DNA of 64,000 bases from Rhodoferax sp. (GTDB lineage: Bacteria > Pseudomonadota > Gammaproteobacteria > Burkholderiales > Burkholderiaceae_C), in contig JACKLK010000005.1 in NCBI GenBank assembly GCA_024236015.1, positions 124,001-188,000 of the forward strand, in the 5' to 3' direction. Below are positions 1 through 8,841 of this stretch, in pieces (within the stretch, counting starts at the first letter, position 1; the number at the start of each line of letters is the position of its first letter). A model generated the notes under the pieces. That model searched no databases, was not told the origin of the DNA, and saw only the letters and a list, made by a program, of their open reading frames with translations. The position numbers were made by a program, and so were the translations under genes.

Positions 1-761
1 CGATCGGCATGACGCAGGCCCCGAGCGAGGTGCATGCGCTGGTGCAGGCGGTCAACGGCCTGCTGGACGAGGTGGCGCGCAGCGTGCACCAGGAGAAACG
101 CTTCATCAATGATGCCGCGCACCAGTTGCGCACGCCGCTGGCGGGCCTGATCAGCCAGGTCGAGCTGGCCCAGGACGAGGCCGGCGACCCGCAGTTGCGC
201 CAGCGCCTGGGCAAGGTGCTGACCGGCGCCGAACGCAGCGCCCACCTGGTGCACCAGCTGCTGACGCTGGCGCGCAGCGAGAGCCCGGTGCGGCTGCAGG
301 CGCTCGACCTTGCCGCACTGGCCCGTGACGTGGCACGCGAGTGGACGCCGCGCGCGATCGCGGCCGGGCTGGACCTGGGGTTCGAGGGCGAGCAGCATGT
401 GCAGATCGACGGCGATGCGCTGCAGTTGCGCGAAGCCATGAGCAACCTGATCGACAACGCCGTGCGGTACGCCGGCACGGGCTGCACGCTGACGATCCGC
501 CTGGCGCGTTCGGGCCGCACCGCGCAGCTGGTGTTCGAGGACAACGGTCCCGGCCTGAGCGCCGACGACCTGACCCATGTGTTCCAGCGCTTCTGGCGCG
601 CCAGCAACCAGCCCGGTGGCTGTGGACTGGGGCTGGCGATCGTGCGCGAGATCGCGCACCGCCACGGGGGGCAGGCGCGGGTGCAGGCGGTGGCGCCGCA
701 AGGCCTGCGTGTCGAGATCGAGTTGCCGGTCGCGGACGGCCCGGCGCAGGCTCCGCCATGA
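1..761 (+). CDS. Sensor histidine kinase, C-terminal part (5' end outside window)
   Basis: This is the cytoplasmic end of a two-component sensor kinase. The open frame runs in from the left edge, so the sensor domain, membrane segments and true start are missing. Counting from the first Met at 9, the HAMP tail covers about residues 1-20. The HisKA motif FINDAAHQLRTPLAG has its phosphoacceptor at His38. The ATPase domain shows the N-box NLIDNA (Asn146, Asn150), DNGPGL (Asp178) and GLGLAIVREIA (near 207). The H-box wording resembles TctE/QseC-type kinases, which often sense carboxylates; that is family knowledge, and the ligand is not visible here. A response regulator would be expected to the left. 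It converges on the sugar ABC operon, so control of that operon is possible but unproven. Confidence 0.9.
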   Translation, partial: IGMTQAPSEVHALVQAVNGLLDEVARSVHQEKRFINDAAHQLRTPLAGLISQVELAQDEAGDPQLRQRLGKVLTGAERSAHLVHQLLTLARSESPVRLQALDLAALARDVAREWTPRAIAAGLDLGFEGEQHVQIDGDALQLREAMSNLIDNAVRYAGTGCTLTIRLARSGRTAQLVFEDNGPGLSADDLTHVFQRFWRASNQPGGCGLGLAIVREIAHRHGGQARVQAVAPQGLRVEIELPVADGPAQAPP

Positions 762-797
762 CCAGGCACGGCCGGCGGTCGCGTCGGCGCTCCTGGG

Positions 798-1853
<1,056 letters not shown>

Positions 1854-1858
1854 ACGGT

Positions 1859-2713
1859 TCAGCCTTTCACGGCGCCGGCCGTGAGTCCCTTGACGAAATA
1901 TTGCCCGGCCAGCACGTAGACCAGCATCGTGGGCAGGCCGGCGATGATGGCCGCGGCCATGTCGACGTTGTAGCTCTTGACGCTGCTGGTGGTGTTGGCC
2001 ATGTTGTTCAGGCCCACCGTGACCGGCTTGCTGTCGGCGCCGCTGAAGGCCACGCCGAACAGGAAGTCGTTCCAGATGTTGGTGAACTGCCAGATCAGCG
2101 TGACCATCAGGATCGGCGTGGACATCGGCACCACGATGCGCCAGAAGATGCGCCAGAAACCGGCCCCGTCGATGCGCGCGGCATTGACCAGCTCGCGCGG
2201 AATCGCGGCATAGTAGTTGCGGAAGAACAGGGTCGTGCCGGCCAGCCCGGCCAGGCAATGCACCAGGACCAGGCCGACGATGGAACTCGACAGGCCCAGG
2301 AAGCCGAGCACCTGGCTCATCGGCAGCAGCACCACCTGGAACGGCATGAACACGCCGAACAGCAGGAAACCGAACAGCACCTCGCTGCCGCGAAAGCGCC
2401 ACATGCTCAACACGTAGCCGTTCACGGCGCCCCAGGCGGTGGAGATCAGCACCGCCGGCACGGCCATGAGCACCGAGTTCATGAAGTAGGGCTTCAGGCC
2501 CCGGCAGTCCACGCCGGTGCAGGCTGAGGACCAGGCCAGCGACCAGGCCTCGAGTTTCAGCGCGCCCGGCAGGCTCAGCAGGTTGCCGCTGCGGATCTCG
2601 TCGGCGTCCTTGAACGAGGTGACCAGCATCACGTACAGCGGCGCCAGGAAGAAGAAGGCGGCCAGCAGCAGCAGGGCGTAGACCGCGACGCGGGACAGGG
2701 TTTTAGCGCTCAT
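1859..2713 (-). CDS. Sugar ABC transporter permease, MalG/GtsC-like
   Basis: A 284-residue inner-membrane permease of the binding-protein-dependent family. It has an N-terminal hydrophobic segment (VYALLLLAAFFFLAPLYVM) and about six membrane spans. The cytoplasmic EAA loop, which docks on the ATPase, reads ELVNAARIDGAGFWRIFWRI near residues 175-195. Its start overlaps the end of the upstream permease by 11 bp, which suggests translational coupling. The order binding protein, permease, permease, ATPase matches gts/ugp-type operons. Substrate is inferred from the binding protein only. Confidence 0.92.
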   Translation of the reverse strand: MSAKTLSRVAVYALLLLAAFFFLAPLYVMLVTSFKDADEIRSGNLLSLPGALKLEAWSLAWSSACTGVDCRGLKPYFMNSVLMAVPAVLISTAWGAVNGYVLSMWRFRGSEVLFGFLLFGVFMPFQVVLLPMSQVLGFLGLSSSIVGLVLVHCLAGLAGTTLFFRNYYAAIPRELVNAARIDGAGFWRIFWRIVVPMSTPILMVTLIWQFTNIWNDFLFGVAFSGADSKPVTVGLNNMANTTSSVKSYNVDMAAAIIAGLPTMLVYVLAGQYFVKGLTAGAVKG

Positions 2714-3581
2714 GGGGCTTGGCGCGCAGCTCGCTGTACAAGTACGGGACGACGATGGCTGCCACGGTGGCCAGCATCATGGTGGCGCTGGCCGCGCCCA
2801 GGCCGATCTGCCCGCGCGTGAAGCTCATCACGTACATGAAGGTGGCCGGCACGTCGGTGGCATATCCCGGCCCGCCGCCGGTCAGGGCCATGACCAGGTC
2901 GAAGCTCTTGATCGACAGGTGCGAGAGCACCAGCACGGTGGAGAACACCACCGGTCGCAGCACCGGCAGGATGATGCGCCAGTAGATGCGCGGCAGCGAC
3001 GCGCCGTCGATCTGCGCCGCCTTGATGATGCTGTCGTCGATGCCGCGCAGGCCGGCCAGGAACAAGGCCATCGCGAATCCCGCCGATTGCCAGACGCCGG
3101 CCATGACGATGCAGTAAATGGCCAGGTCGGACTGCACCAGCCAGTCGAAGCCAAAGCTGCTCCAGCCCAGGTCGTGCATCAGTTTCTCCAGCCCCAGGCT
3201 GGGATTGAGAATCCATTTCCAGGCGGTGCCGGTGACGATGAACGACAAGGCCATGGGGTAGAGGTAGATGGTGCGCAGCAGGCCTTCGGCGCGCACCTTC
3301 TGGTCCAGGAAGATCGCCAGCACCATGCCCAACGCCATCGAGCCGCCCACGTACAACACGCTGAAGATGCCCAGGTTCGTCAGGGCCACGTACCAGCGGT
3401 CCATCTGCCAGAGCTCGGCGTATTGCTCGAGCCCGACGAACGTGTCGTAGTTCGGCAACATGCGCGAGCCGGTGACCGACAACACGCCGTTCCAGATCAT
3501 CAGGCCGTAGATGAAGGCGAAGCCGAGCACGAAGCCCGGCGCCACCACCAGCTTGGGGAGCATGTTCTCGGCGGTTCTCAT
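2703..3581 (-). CDS. Sugar ABC transporter permease, MalF/GtsB-like
   Basis: A 292-residue integral membrane subunit with about six spans. It carries the EAA-type loop IIKAAQIDGASLPRIYWRI near residues 190-210 and pairs with the MalG-like permease whose start it overlaps. The first Met (MRTAENMLPK) was taken; a second Met six residues on is equally possible because neither has a clear Shine-Dalgarno. It lies about 70 bp after the binding-protein gene, and a strong hairpin sits in that gap. Confidence 0.92.
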   Translation of the reverse strand: MRTAENMLPKLVVAPGFVLGFAFIYGLMIWNGVLSVTGSRMLPNYDTFVGLEQYAELWQMDRWYVALTNLGIFSVLYVGGSMALGMVLAIFLDQKVRAEGLLRTIYLYPMALSFIVTGTAWKWILNPSLGLEKLMHDLGWSSFGFDWLVQSDLAIYCIVMAGVWQSAGFAMALFLAGLRGIDDSIIKAAQIDGASLPRIYWRIILPVLRPVVFSTVLVLSHLSIKSFDLVMALTGGGPGYATDVPATFMYVMSFTRGQIGLGAASATMMLATVAAIVVPYLYSELRAKPHER

Positions 3582-3600
3582 GGGCGGTTCGCAGTGGCCT

Positions 3601-3620
3601 CGTCCGGCGCGGGCCGGACG
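3601..3620 (-). promoter_or_regulatory. Intercistronic hairpin between binding protein and permease genes
   Basis: A perfect 8-bp inverted repeat (CGTCCGGC / GCCGGACG) with a 4-base loop lies in the 72-bp gap between the binding-protein gene and the first permease. Such hairpins after the first cistron of importer operons commonly protect the upstream mRNA, so the binding protein is made in excess. No T-run follows, so it is not a full terminator. The function is inferred. Confidence 0.4.
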
Positions 3621-3653
3621 GGGGGATCATGGCATGGAGGACGCGCGCGGCGC

Positions 3654-4904
3654 CTACCGGGTCGTGGCCGCCTTGGCGATGCTCTTCACACCGTCGGCGA
3701 CCGAGATCTTGTCGTCGTTCCAGAACTGGCTGACCGCGTCCTTGATCGCTCCTTCGGCCGACGGGCTGACCGCCATGCCGTGCGCGATCGACGGCACCAG
3801 GCCGCCCGACTTGGCGGTCGCGACGAAGTCCTTGGATGACATCTTGGCGCAGTCGTCGAACTTGGCCATGTCCATGTTCAGCCGCACCGGGATCGAACCC
3901 TTGTTCAGGTTGAAGACCTCCTGGAACTGCGTGCCCATGATGGACGCCGCCAGGTCGGCCTGGGCCTTCTGCGCGCCGGCGTCCTTGAGCTTGAACATCG
4001 CGAAGGAGTCGACGTTGAAGGTGTAGGCGTTGCCGGTGCCCGGGGCGGCGGCGCAGATGTAGTCCTTGCCCGGCATCTTCTTGGCGGCGGTGAATTCGCC
4101 CTTGGCCCAGTCGCCCATGAACTGGAACGCAGCCCGGCCGTCGATGACCATGGCGGTGGCCAGGTTCCAGTCGCGACCCGGCGAGGCCGGGTCGGTATAG
4201 GTCTTGATCTTGCGGAAGGTCTCGAGCACCTTGGTCATCGTCGCGCTGGTCAGCGCCTTCTGGTCGAGCTTGACCATGGCATCCTGGTAAAACTTGGACC
4301 CACCCACCCCCAGCACCACGTCTTCGAAGGTCGTGAAGTCCTGCCAGTTCTGACCGCCGTGCGCGACCGCGATCAGTCCCGCCGCCTTGACCTTGTCGGC
4401 GGCGGCGAAGAACTCGTCCCAGGTCTTGGGTGCGGCGGCCACGCCGGCCTTCTTCAGCACCTCGGCATTGGCCCACATCCAGTTGACACGGTGCACGTTG
4501 ACCGGCGCGGCCACGTAGTTGCCCTTGTATTTCATGACGTCGGCCACGCCCTTGGGCAACAGGTTGTCCCATTGCTCGGCCTTGGCGGTCGCATCCAGGT
4601 TGGCCAATACGCCTTCGCGTGCCCATTCCTGGATGCCCGGGCCCTTGATCTGGGCGGCGGCGGGCGGGTTGCCGGCCACGACGCGGCTCTTGAGCACGGT
4701 CATGGCGGCGTCGCCACCACCGCCGGCGACGGCGAAGTCCTTCCAGGTGTGGCCCTTGCCTTCCATGATCTTCTTGAGTTCCGCGACCGACTTGGCCTCG
4801 CCACCGGAGGTCCACCAGTGCAATACCTCGACCTCGCCGGCCGCGGCGGCACCGGCGGCAACGACCACGGCAACGGCGGTCGCGAGTTTGGACAAATTCA
4901 GCAT
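3654..4904 (-). CDS. Periplasmic sugar-binding protein (GtsA-like, family 1)
   Basis: A 416-residue extracellular solute-binding protein, first gene of the importer operon. The start MLNLSKLATAVAVVVAAGA is chosen because GGGAG sits a few bases upstream; an in-frame Met four codons earlier overlaps that site. A signal peptide of about 22 residues ends near AAAAGEVEV. The mature N-terminus (EVLHWWTSGGEAKSV, GGGGDAAMTVLKSRVVAGNPP, IKGPGIQEWA) matches, from memory, the glucose/mannose-binding GtsA group of pseudomonads and Burkholderiales. The residues facing the sugar cannot be checked here, so glucose or a related hexose is a family inference. Confidence 0.9.
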   Translation of the reverse strand: MLNLSKLATAVAVVVAAGAAAAGEVEVLHWWTSGGEAKSVAELKKIMEGKGHTWKDFAVAGGGGDAAMTVLKSRVVAGNPPAAAQIKGPGIQEWAREGVLANLDATAKAEQWDNLLPKGVADVMKYKGNYVAAPVNVHRVNWMWANAEVLKKAGVAAAPKTWDEFFAAADKVKAAGLIAVAHGGQNWQDFTTFEDVVLGVGGSKFYQDAMVKLDQKALTSATMTKVLETFRKIKTYTDPASPGRDWNLATAMVIDGRAAFQFMGDWAKGEFTAAKKMPGKDYICAAAPGTGNAYTFNVDSFAMFKLKDAGAQKAQADLAASIMGTQFQEVFNLNKGSIPVRLNMDMAKFDDCAKMSSKDFVATAKSGGLVPSIAHGMAVSPSAEGAIKDAVSQFWNDDKISVADGVKSIAKAATTR

Positions 4905-4986
4905 CGTGTCTCCCATCGGTTCGGGCCGCGGCCATCGACGGCTGCGGCGTGGGTTGGCCAGACTGGCACCGCGCCAGCTGTGTGCG

Positions 4987-5015
4987 TTAATGTTTCATTA
5001 ATTAATGGAAGTCAC
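4987..5015 (-). promoter_or_regulatory. Candidate promoter and AT-rich palindrome for the sugar importer operon
   Basis: Upstream of the binding-protein gene, on the minus strand, GTGACT and CATTAA are separated by exactly 17 bp (a partial sigma-70 match, 4/6 and 3/6). The spacer contains the perfect 12-bp palindrome CATTAATTAATG (4996-5007), the most AT-rich spot in this gap. That placement would suit a repressor operator. This is inference from sequence only. Confidence 0.35.
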
Positions 5016-5081
5016 CATCGGGTGAAACCCTGTGGCGTCCACCCGCAGCCGGCGGACGTGGCGCATGGGGGCCGGGGCGGG

Positions 5082-6065
5082 TCAGCGCGGGTAGTCGGCC
5101 GCCGACGCACGGGCCGGCGTGGCCGCACCCGGCCGGTGGTAGTGGCCGACGTGCTGTACCAGCGTGTCCACCGCAGGCGCCAGCGGCGTTTCGGGCAGCA
5201 ACATGCCCAGCGGCTCCATCGGCAGCTGCCAGGGTGTGGGAACGACATGCAGCAGGCCACGCCGTACCCAGGGGTTGACCACGCTCAGCGGCACCAGCGT
5301 CAGCAGGTCGTCGGCGTCGAGCATCGTCCAGGTCAGGGCAGTCACGCGGGTCGTGACCGGGCGGATGCGGGGTGTCCAGCCGTGTTCCCGGCACAGGTCC
5401 TCGAAACGCTCGCGTGCAATGCTGCCCAGCATGTTGGGCAGCCATTCGGACTGGCCCAGCTGCGCCGGGTCGGGCGTGCCCGGCGCGCGTGCCAAAGGAT
5501 GACGGGTGCCGCAAACGACGGCGAACCGGTCGTCCAGGCAGCCGGAGAAACGCCAGCCCACCGGCACCAGCGCGGGCTGGCGGCAGAACACCACATCGAT
5601 CGCTTCGCGTTCGACGGTCGCGGCCAGTTCGGCCCGGTCAGCGTTGGTGACCACGACCTCGATCTGCGGATGCGCCTTGCTGAACGCCGGCAGGCTGTCG
5701 GCCAGCAGGCCGTCGGCACCGGCGGCGGTGGCGGCGGCGCGTACCAGGCGCTGGTCGTATTCCAGCCGCGAGGCGACCAGGGTCGCGCTGTCTTCCAGCC
5801 GCGCCAGCACCTGGCGCACCAGCGGCAGCAGTTCCATCGCCAGCGGCGTCGGGCTCACGCCGCGCGCATGGCGCATGAACAGCGGCGCTTCGACCAGCCG
5901 CTCCAGGTCGGCCAGCAGCAACGTGGCTCCGGGCTGGGTGATGCCCAGCGACTGGGCGGCGCGCCCGACGTGGCCGAGTTCGGCCAGCCGTACCAGCACC
6001 TGCAGGTGGCGGATGCGCAGCTTGGCCAGCAGCCGGTTGAGCACGACCGTGGAGCGCAGTTTCAT
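5082..6065 (-). CDS. LysR-family transcriptional regulator
   Basis: A 327-residue LTTR. The N-terminal winged helix-turn-helix covers about residues 10-70, with the recognition region RAAQSLGITQPGATLLLADLE and then LVEAPLFMRHARGVSPT. The rest is a periplasmic-binding-like effector domain. It diverges from the Bug-type binding protein gene with a 108-bp gap, the usual arrangement when an LTTR controls the neighbouring operon. The Met in VAAMKLRST was used because no better start lies upstream. The C-terminal tail is Ala/Pro rich. The effector is unknown; a carboxylate or ester related to the adjacent hydrolase is plausible. Confidence 0.9.
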   Translation of the reverse strand: MKLRSTVVLNRLLAKLRIRHLQVLVRLAELGHVGRAAQSLGITQPGATLLLADLERLVEAPLFMRHARGVSPTPLAMELLPLVRQVLARLEDSATLVASRLEYDQRLVRAAATAAGADGLLADSLPAFSKAHPQIEVVVTNADRAELAATVEREAIDVVFCRQPALVPVGWRFSGCLDDRFAVVCGTRHPLARAPGTPDPAQLGQSEWLPNMLGSIARERFEDLCREHGWTPRIRPVTTRVTALTWTMLDADDLLTLVPLSVVNPWVRRGLLHVVPTPWQLPMEPLGMLLPETPLAPAVDTLVQHVGHYHRPGAATPARASAADYPR

Positions 6066-6173
6066 CGCGGCCACATCATTCAGTTTGCTTATCGAAGGTT
6101 GGCATTTTTCATTGGATTTTATTCTTGCGCTGCCTAGCATCGGCCTCTTCACAACGACAGCCAGGAGACAGAC

Positions 6174-7190
6174 ATGAACCCCTACAAGCTTTCCGCCATG
6201 CCGTCGCTGCACCGGCGCGCCTTCCTGCAGGGCGCGGTCGTATGCGCCGCTGCCACCACCACCGCCATCGCGCCCGCCTGGGCCCAGGCCTATCCGAACA
6301 AGCCGGTGCGGGTGCTGGTGGGCGCCGGCGCCGGCGGTCCCAGCGACTACCTGGCGCGGACCTACGGTGACGCCGCGACACCGGCGCTGGGCCAGTCCTT
6401 CGTGATCGACAACAAGGCCGGTGCCAGCGGCACGATCGCGGTCGGCCTGGCCGCGCGCGCGGTGGCAGACGGCTACACGCTGGTGGCCAGCGGACCGTCG
6501 GCGATCGTGGTCGCGCCGCATCTGTTTGCCAAGCTCGATTACGACGCCGAGAAGGACTTCACGCCGGTGGCCATGCTCGGCGCCGGTGCATTCGTGCTGG
6601 CGGTGCACCCGTCGCTGCCGGTGAACAACGTTGCCGAGCTGGTGGCCCTGGCCAAGTCCAAACCCAATGGCCTGAGTTACGGCTCCGGTGGCAACGGGTC
6701 GTCCGGTCATCTGTGCACCGAGACCTTCGCCGAACGCGTCGGCATCGAGATGCAGCACGTGCCGTACAAGGGGGATGCGCCGGCAGCCAACGACCTGCTC
6801 GGCGGCCAGATCCAGTTGATGTTCACCTCGCCCAATGTGGCGATCCCGCACCACAAGGCCGGCAAGATGCGCATCATCGGCGTGACCACGCGCGAACGCA
6901 TGGTGGCGCTGCCGGAGGTGCCCGCGGTGCACGAGTCCATCAAGGACTTCGAGTACCTGGGCTGGATCATGCTGTTCGCCCAGACCGCCACGCCGCAGCC
7001 GGTCATCGACAGCCTGGCCGGCGTCTGGGCCACGGCGCGCAACCAGCTGGCGGTCAAGACCAAACTCGAGGGCATGGGCATGGCGCCGCCGGCGCACTAT
7101 GCGTCGCGCGAGTCGCTGCTGGCGATGTTGCGTATCGAGCGGGCCCGCACCGCGGCCCTGGTCAAGCGCCTGGGTATCACGCCGGCCTGA
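6174..7190 (+). CDS. Bug/TctC-family tripartite-type substrate-binding protein
   Basis: A 338-residue periplasmic binding protein of the Bug (TctC) family, which is greatly expanded in Burkholderiales. A twin-arginine-like leader (HRRAFLQGAVVCAAATT) is cleaved near AWAQA. The mature protein opens with YPNKPVRVLVGAGAGGPSD, the usual beta-strand and ligand-loop region. No TctA/TctB membrane genes are adjacent, as is normal for orphan Bug proteins. GGAG lies about 10 bases before the ATG. The next gene starts 2 bp after its stop, so it heads a three-gene operon. The ligand is probably a carboxylate or small aromatic, not determinable here. Confidence 0.9.
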   Translation: MNPYKLSAMPSLHRRAFLQGAVVCAAATTTAIAPAWAQAYPNKPVRVLVGAGAGGPSDYLARTYGDAATPALGQSFVIDNKAGASGTIAVGLAARAVADGYTLVASGPSAIVVAPHLFAKLDYDAEKDFTPVAMLGAGAFVLAVHPSLPVNNVAELVALAKSKPNGLSYGSGGNGSSGHLCTETFAERVGIEMQHVPYKGDAPAANDLLGGQIQLMFTSPNVAIPHHKAGKMRIIGVTTRERMVALPEVPAVHESIKDFEYLGWIMLFAQTATPQPVIDSLAGVWATARNQLAVKTKLEGMGMAPPAHYASRESLLAMLRIERARTAALVKRLGITPA

Positions 7191-7191
7191 C

Positions 7192-8088
7192 ATGCACACG
7201 ATGCCCGACGATGTGAAACCCTCTGTGGTGCCCGAGCCGCAATTGCAGCGTGCGGCGCTGGAGAACGGTGTCGAGCTGGCGTACGAGATCGCCGGCGAAG
7301 GAACGCCGCTGGTGTTCATCCATGGCGCCATGGGCGACTGGCGCTCGTGGGACAAGCAGTGGCAACCGTTCACGCAGCGTTTCCGCTGTCTACGCTACAG
7401 CCGGCGTTACAGCTACCCGAACCGCAACACCATGCCGTCGCCGGACCACTCGGCGTTGCGCGAGGCGCAGGACCTGCGCCTGCTGCTCGACCATGTCGAC
7501 TGGCAACGGGCCATCCTGGTGGGCAGCTCCTACGGCTCGTTCACCGCGCTTGCCCTGGCGGTGGCCGACCCGCAGCGCTGCCTGGCGTTGGCCCTGTCCG
7601 AGCCGCCGATGATGCGTTACAGCCAGTTCAGCGCAGCCGGCCGGGCTGCCGCGCAGGCATTCCGCACCCATGTGATCGAGCCGGCCAACGCCGCGTTCCG
7701 GCGCGGCGACGACGTGCTGGCTGCCGGCATCATGACCGGCGGCATCAATGGTACGGACCGGCCGCCGCTGCCGCCGGCGGCGATGGCGCGGCGCATGCAG
7801 AACCTGCGTGCGATGCGCATGCTTGCCCTGTCCAGCGACGAGTTTCCGTTGCTCGCGCCCGAGGCGCTGGCAGCATTGCCGATGCCAGTGCTGCTGATGG
7901 CTGGCGCGAACACGCCAGCCATCCACGCCGAGATATTCCGCAACGTCGGTGCCGCGATGCCGCAGGCGCAGCAGGTCTGGATCCCGCGATCCGGGCACAG
8001 CACATCGAACGACAATGCCGAGGTTTTCAACCGCACGGTCATCGACTTCCTGCAGCAAACGAGCCGCCATGTCCCTGCCGACGCCTGA
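7192..8088 (+). CDS. Alpha/beta-hydrolase fold protein
   Basis: A 298-residue hydrolase. The oxyanion-hole motif HGAMGDW lies near residue 44, the nucleophile elbow is G-S-S-Y-G with Ser113, and the late catalytic His is in RSGHSTSN near 270. The acid residue probably precedes the His but is not certain. It follows the Bug protein gene by 2 bp; a second Met three codons in is an alternative start. The substrate is unknown, but its place between a binding protein and a DUF3237 protein suggests breakdown of an imported ester or ring-cleavage product. Confidence 0.87.
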   Translation: MHTMPDDVKPSVVPEPQLQRAALENGVELAYEIAGEGTPLVFIHGAMGDWRSWDKQWQPFTQRFRCLRYSRRYSYPNRNTMPSPDHSALREAQDLRLLLDHVDWQRAILVGSSYGSFTALALAVADPQRCLALALSEPPMMRYSQFSAAGRAAAQAFRTHVIEPANAAFRRGDDVLAAGIMTGGINGTDRPPLPPAAMARRMQNLRAMRMLALSSDEFPLLAPEALAALPMPVLLMAGANTPAIHAEIFRNVGAAMPQAQQVWIPRSGHSTSNDNAEVFNRTVIDFLQQTSRHVPADA

Positions 8089-8518
8089 GTTGCCCGTCCT
8101 CGGCCTGGTCTACCAGGCCGAGGTCGACATCGCGCCACGCCAGGCGCTCGGCCGCGGACCGCTGGGCGAGCGTTTCCTGGTGCCCATCCTCGGCGGGTCT
8201 TTCGACGGGCCCATGGGCCTGCGCGGCATCGTCCTGCCCGGCGGTGCGGACCGGCAGTTGCTGCGCCCGGACGGCATCAAGGAACTCGACGCCTTGTACG
8301 ACATGCGGGCCGACGATGGCACGGTGATCACGGTGCACAACCGGGTGCTGGTCGACGAATCCCGCACGCCGCAACGGTATGCCCGCTCGGTGGTGCGCCT
8401 GACCGCGCCCGACGGCAGCCCCCACGCCTGGCTCAACCGCCGCCTGTTCGTCGGCGGCTTGCAGTCGCTGCGACCACAACGCGAAGCGGTTCGTGTGCTG
8501 ACCTACCTCGTCGACTGA
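8069..8518 (+). CDS. DUF3237 family protein
   Basis: A 149-residue protein matching the DUF3237 pattern: an N-terminal LVYQAEVDIAPRQALG strand, the centre GERFLVPILGGSFDGP, and the C-terminal HAWLNRRLFVGGLQS. Members form a small beta-barrel and often sit beside Bug binding proteins and hydrolases in Burkholderiales; no activity is assigned. It overlaps the hydrolase by 20 bp in another frame, consistent with one operon and translational coupling. Confidence 0.85.
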   Translation: MSLPTPELPVLGLVYQAEVDIAPRQALGRGPLGERFLVPILGGSFDGPMGLRGIVLPGGADRQLLRPDGIKELDALYDMRADDGTVITVHNRVLVDESRTPQRYARSVVRLTAPDGSPHAWLNRRLFVGGLQSLRPQREAVRVLTYLVD

Positions 8519-8841
8519 AAAAAATCCGACCAGGGTCAACCAACGAGCGTCGACCAGGGTCAGCGAACAGGGTCAGGTCTGGACCTTGTAGTTCCAGAAT
8601 GGATCGGACTCGCCATCGCGTCGTGGGAACGACAAGGTATTGGCCCGACCCTTTCTCCATGGGCTCCGGGGCCTGTCGCGCCCGGGTTGCGCGATGTCGT
8701 AATGTGGACACCTTGCGCCTTGGCCGTCTCGACAATCCGGGGGCGGGATAATGGTGGGTTTTCGGCTGGCGAGTCCGTCGCCCCACCCTTGGCGCAGGGT
8801 TAGTGCGCTTCATTTCTCCATCTCTCTTTAGGACCACCGCA
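8519..8841. other. Intergenic region before glyA
   Basis: A 323-bp region with no supported gene. Its left part has three copies of a CAGGGTCA core (8527-8575). A GATAAT hexamer at 8747-8752 could be a -10 box for glyA, but no -35 lies at a proper distance. Pyrimidine-rich sequence precedes the start. I see no riboswitch fold I can defend. Confidence 0.5.
8527..8575. repeat. Short direct repeats CGACCAGGGTCA
   Basis: CGACCAGGGTCA occurs at 8527-8538 and 8551-8562, exactly 24 bp apart, and a shorter AACAGGGTCA follows at 8566-8575 and runs into GGTCAGGTCT. The wording recalls sequence scattered near REP-associated transposases in proteobacteria, so this may be a remnant of such an element. 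No transposase is present. Confidence 0.5.

Noticed and set aside
6085..6125. Promoter of the Bug-protein operon (TTGGCA / TATTCT)
   Set aside because: The spacer is only 15 bp, and no clear LysR T-N11-A site could be fixed.
8720..8752. Promoter for glyA built on GATAAT
   Set aside because: The -10 is good, but candidate -35 hexamers lie 12 or 21 bp away, outside the working range.
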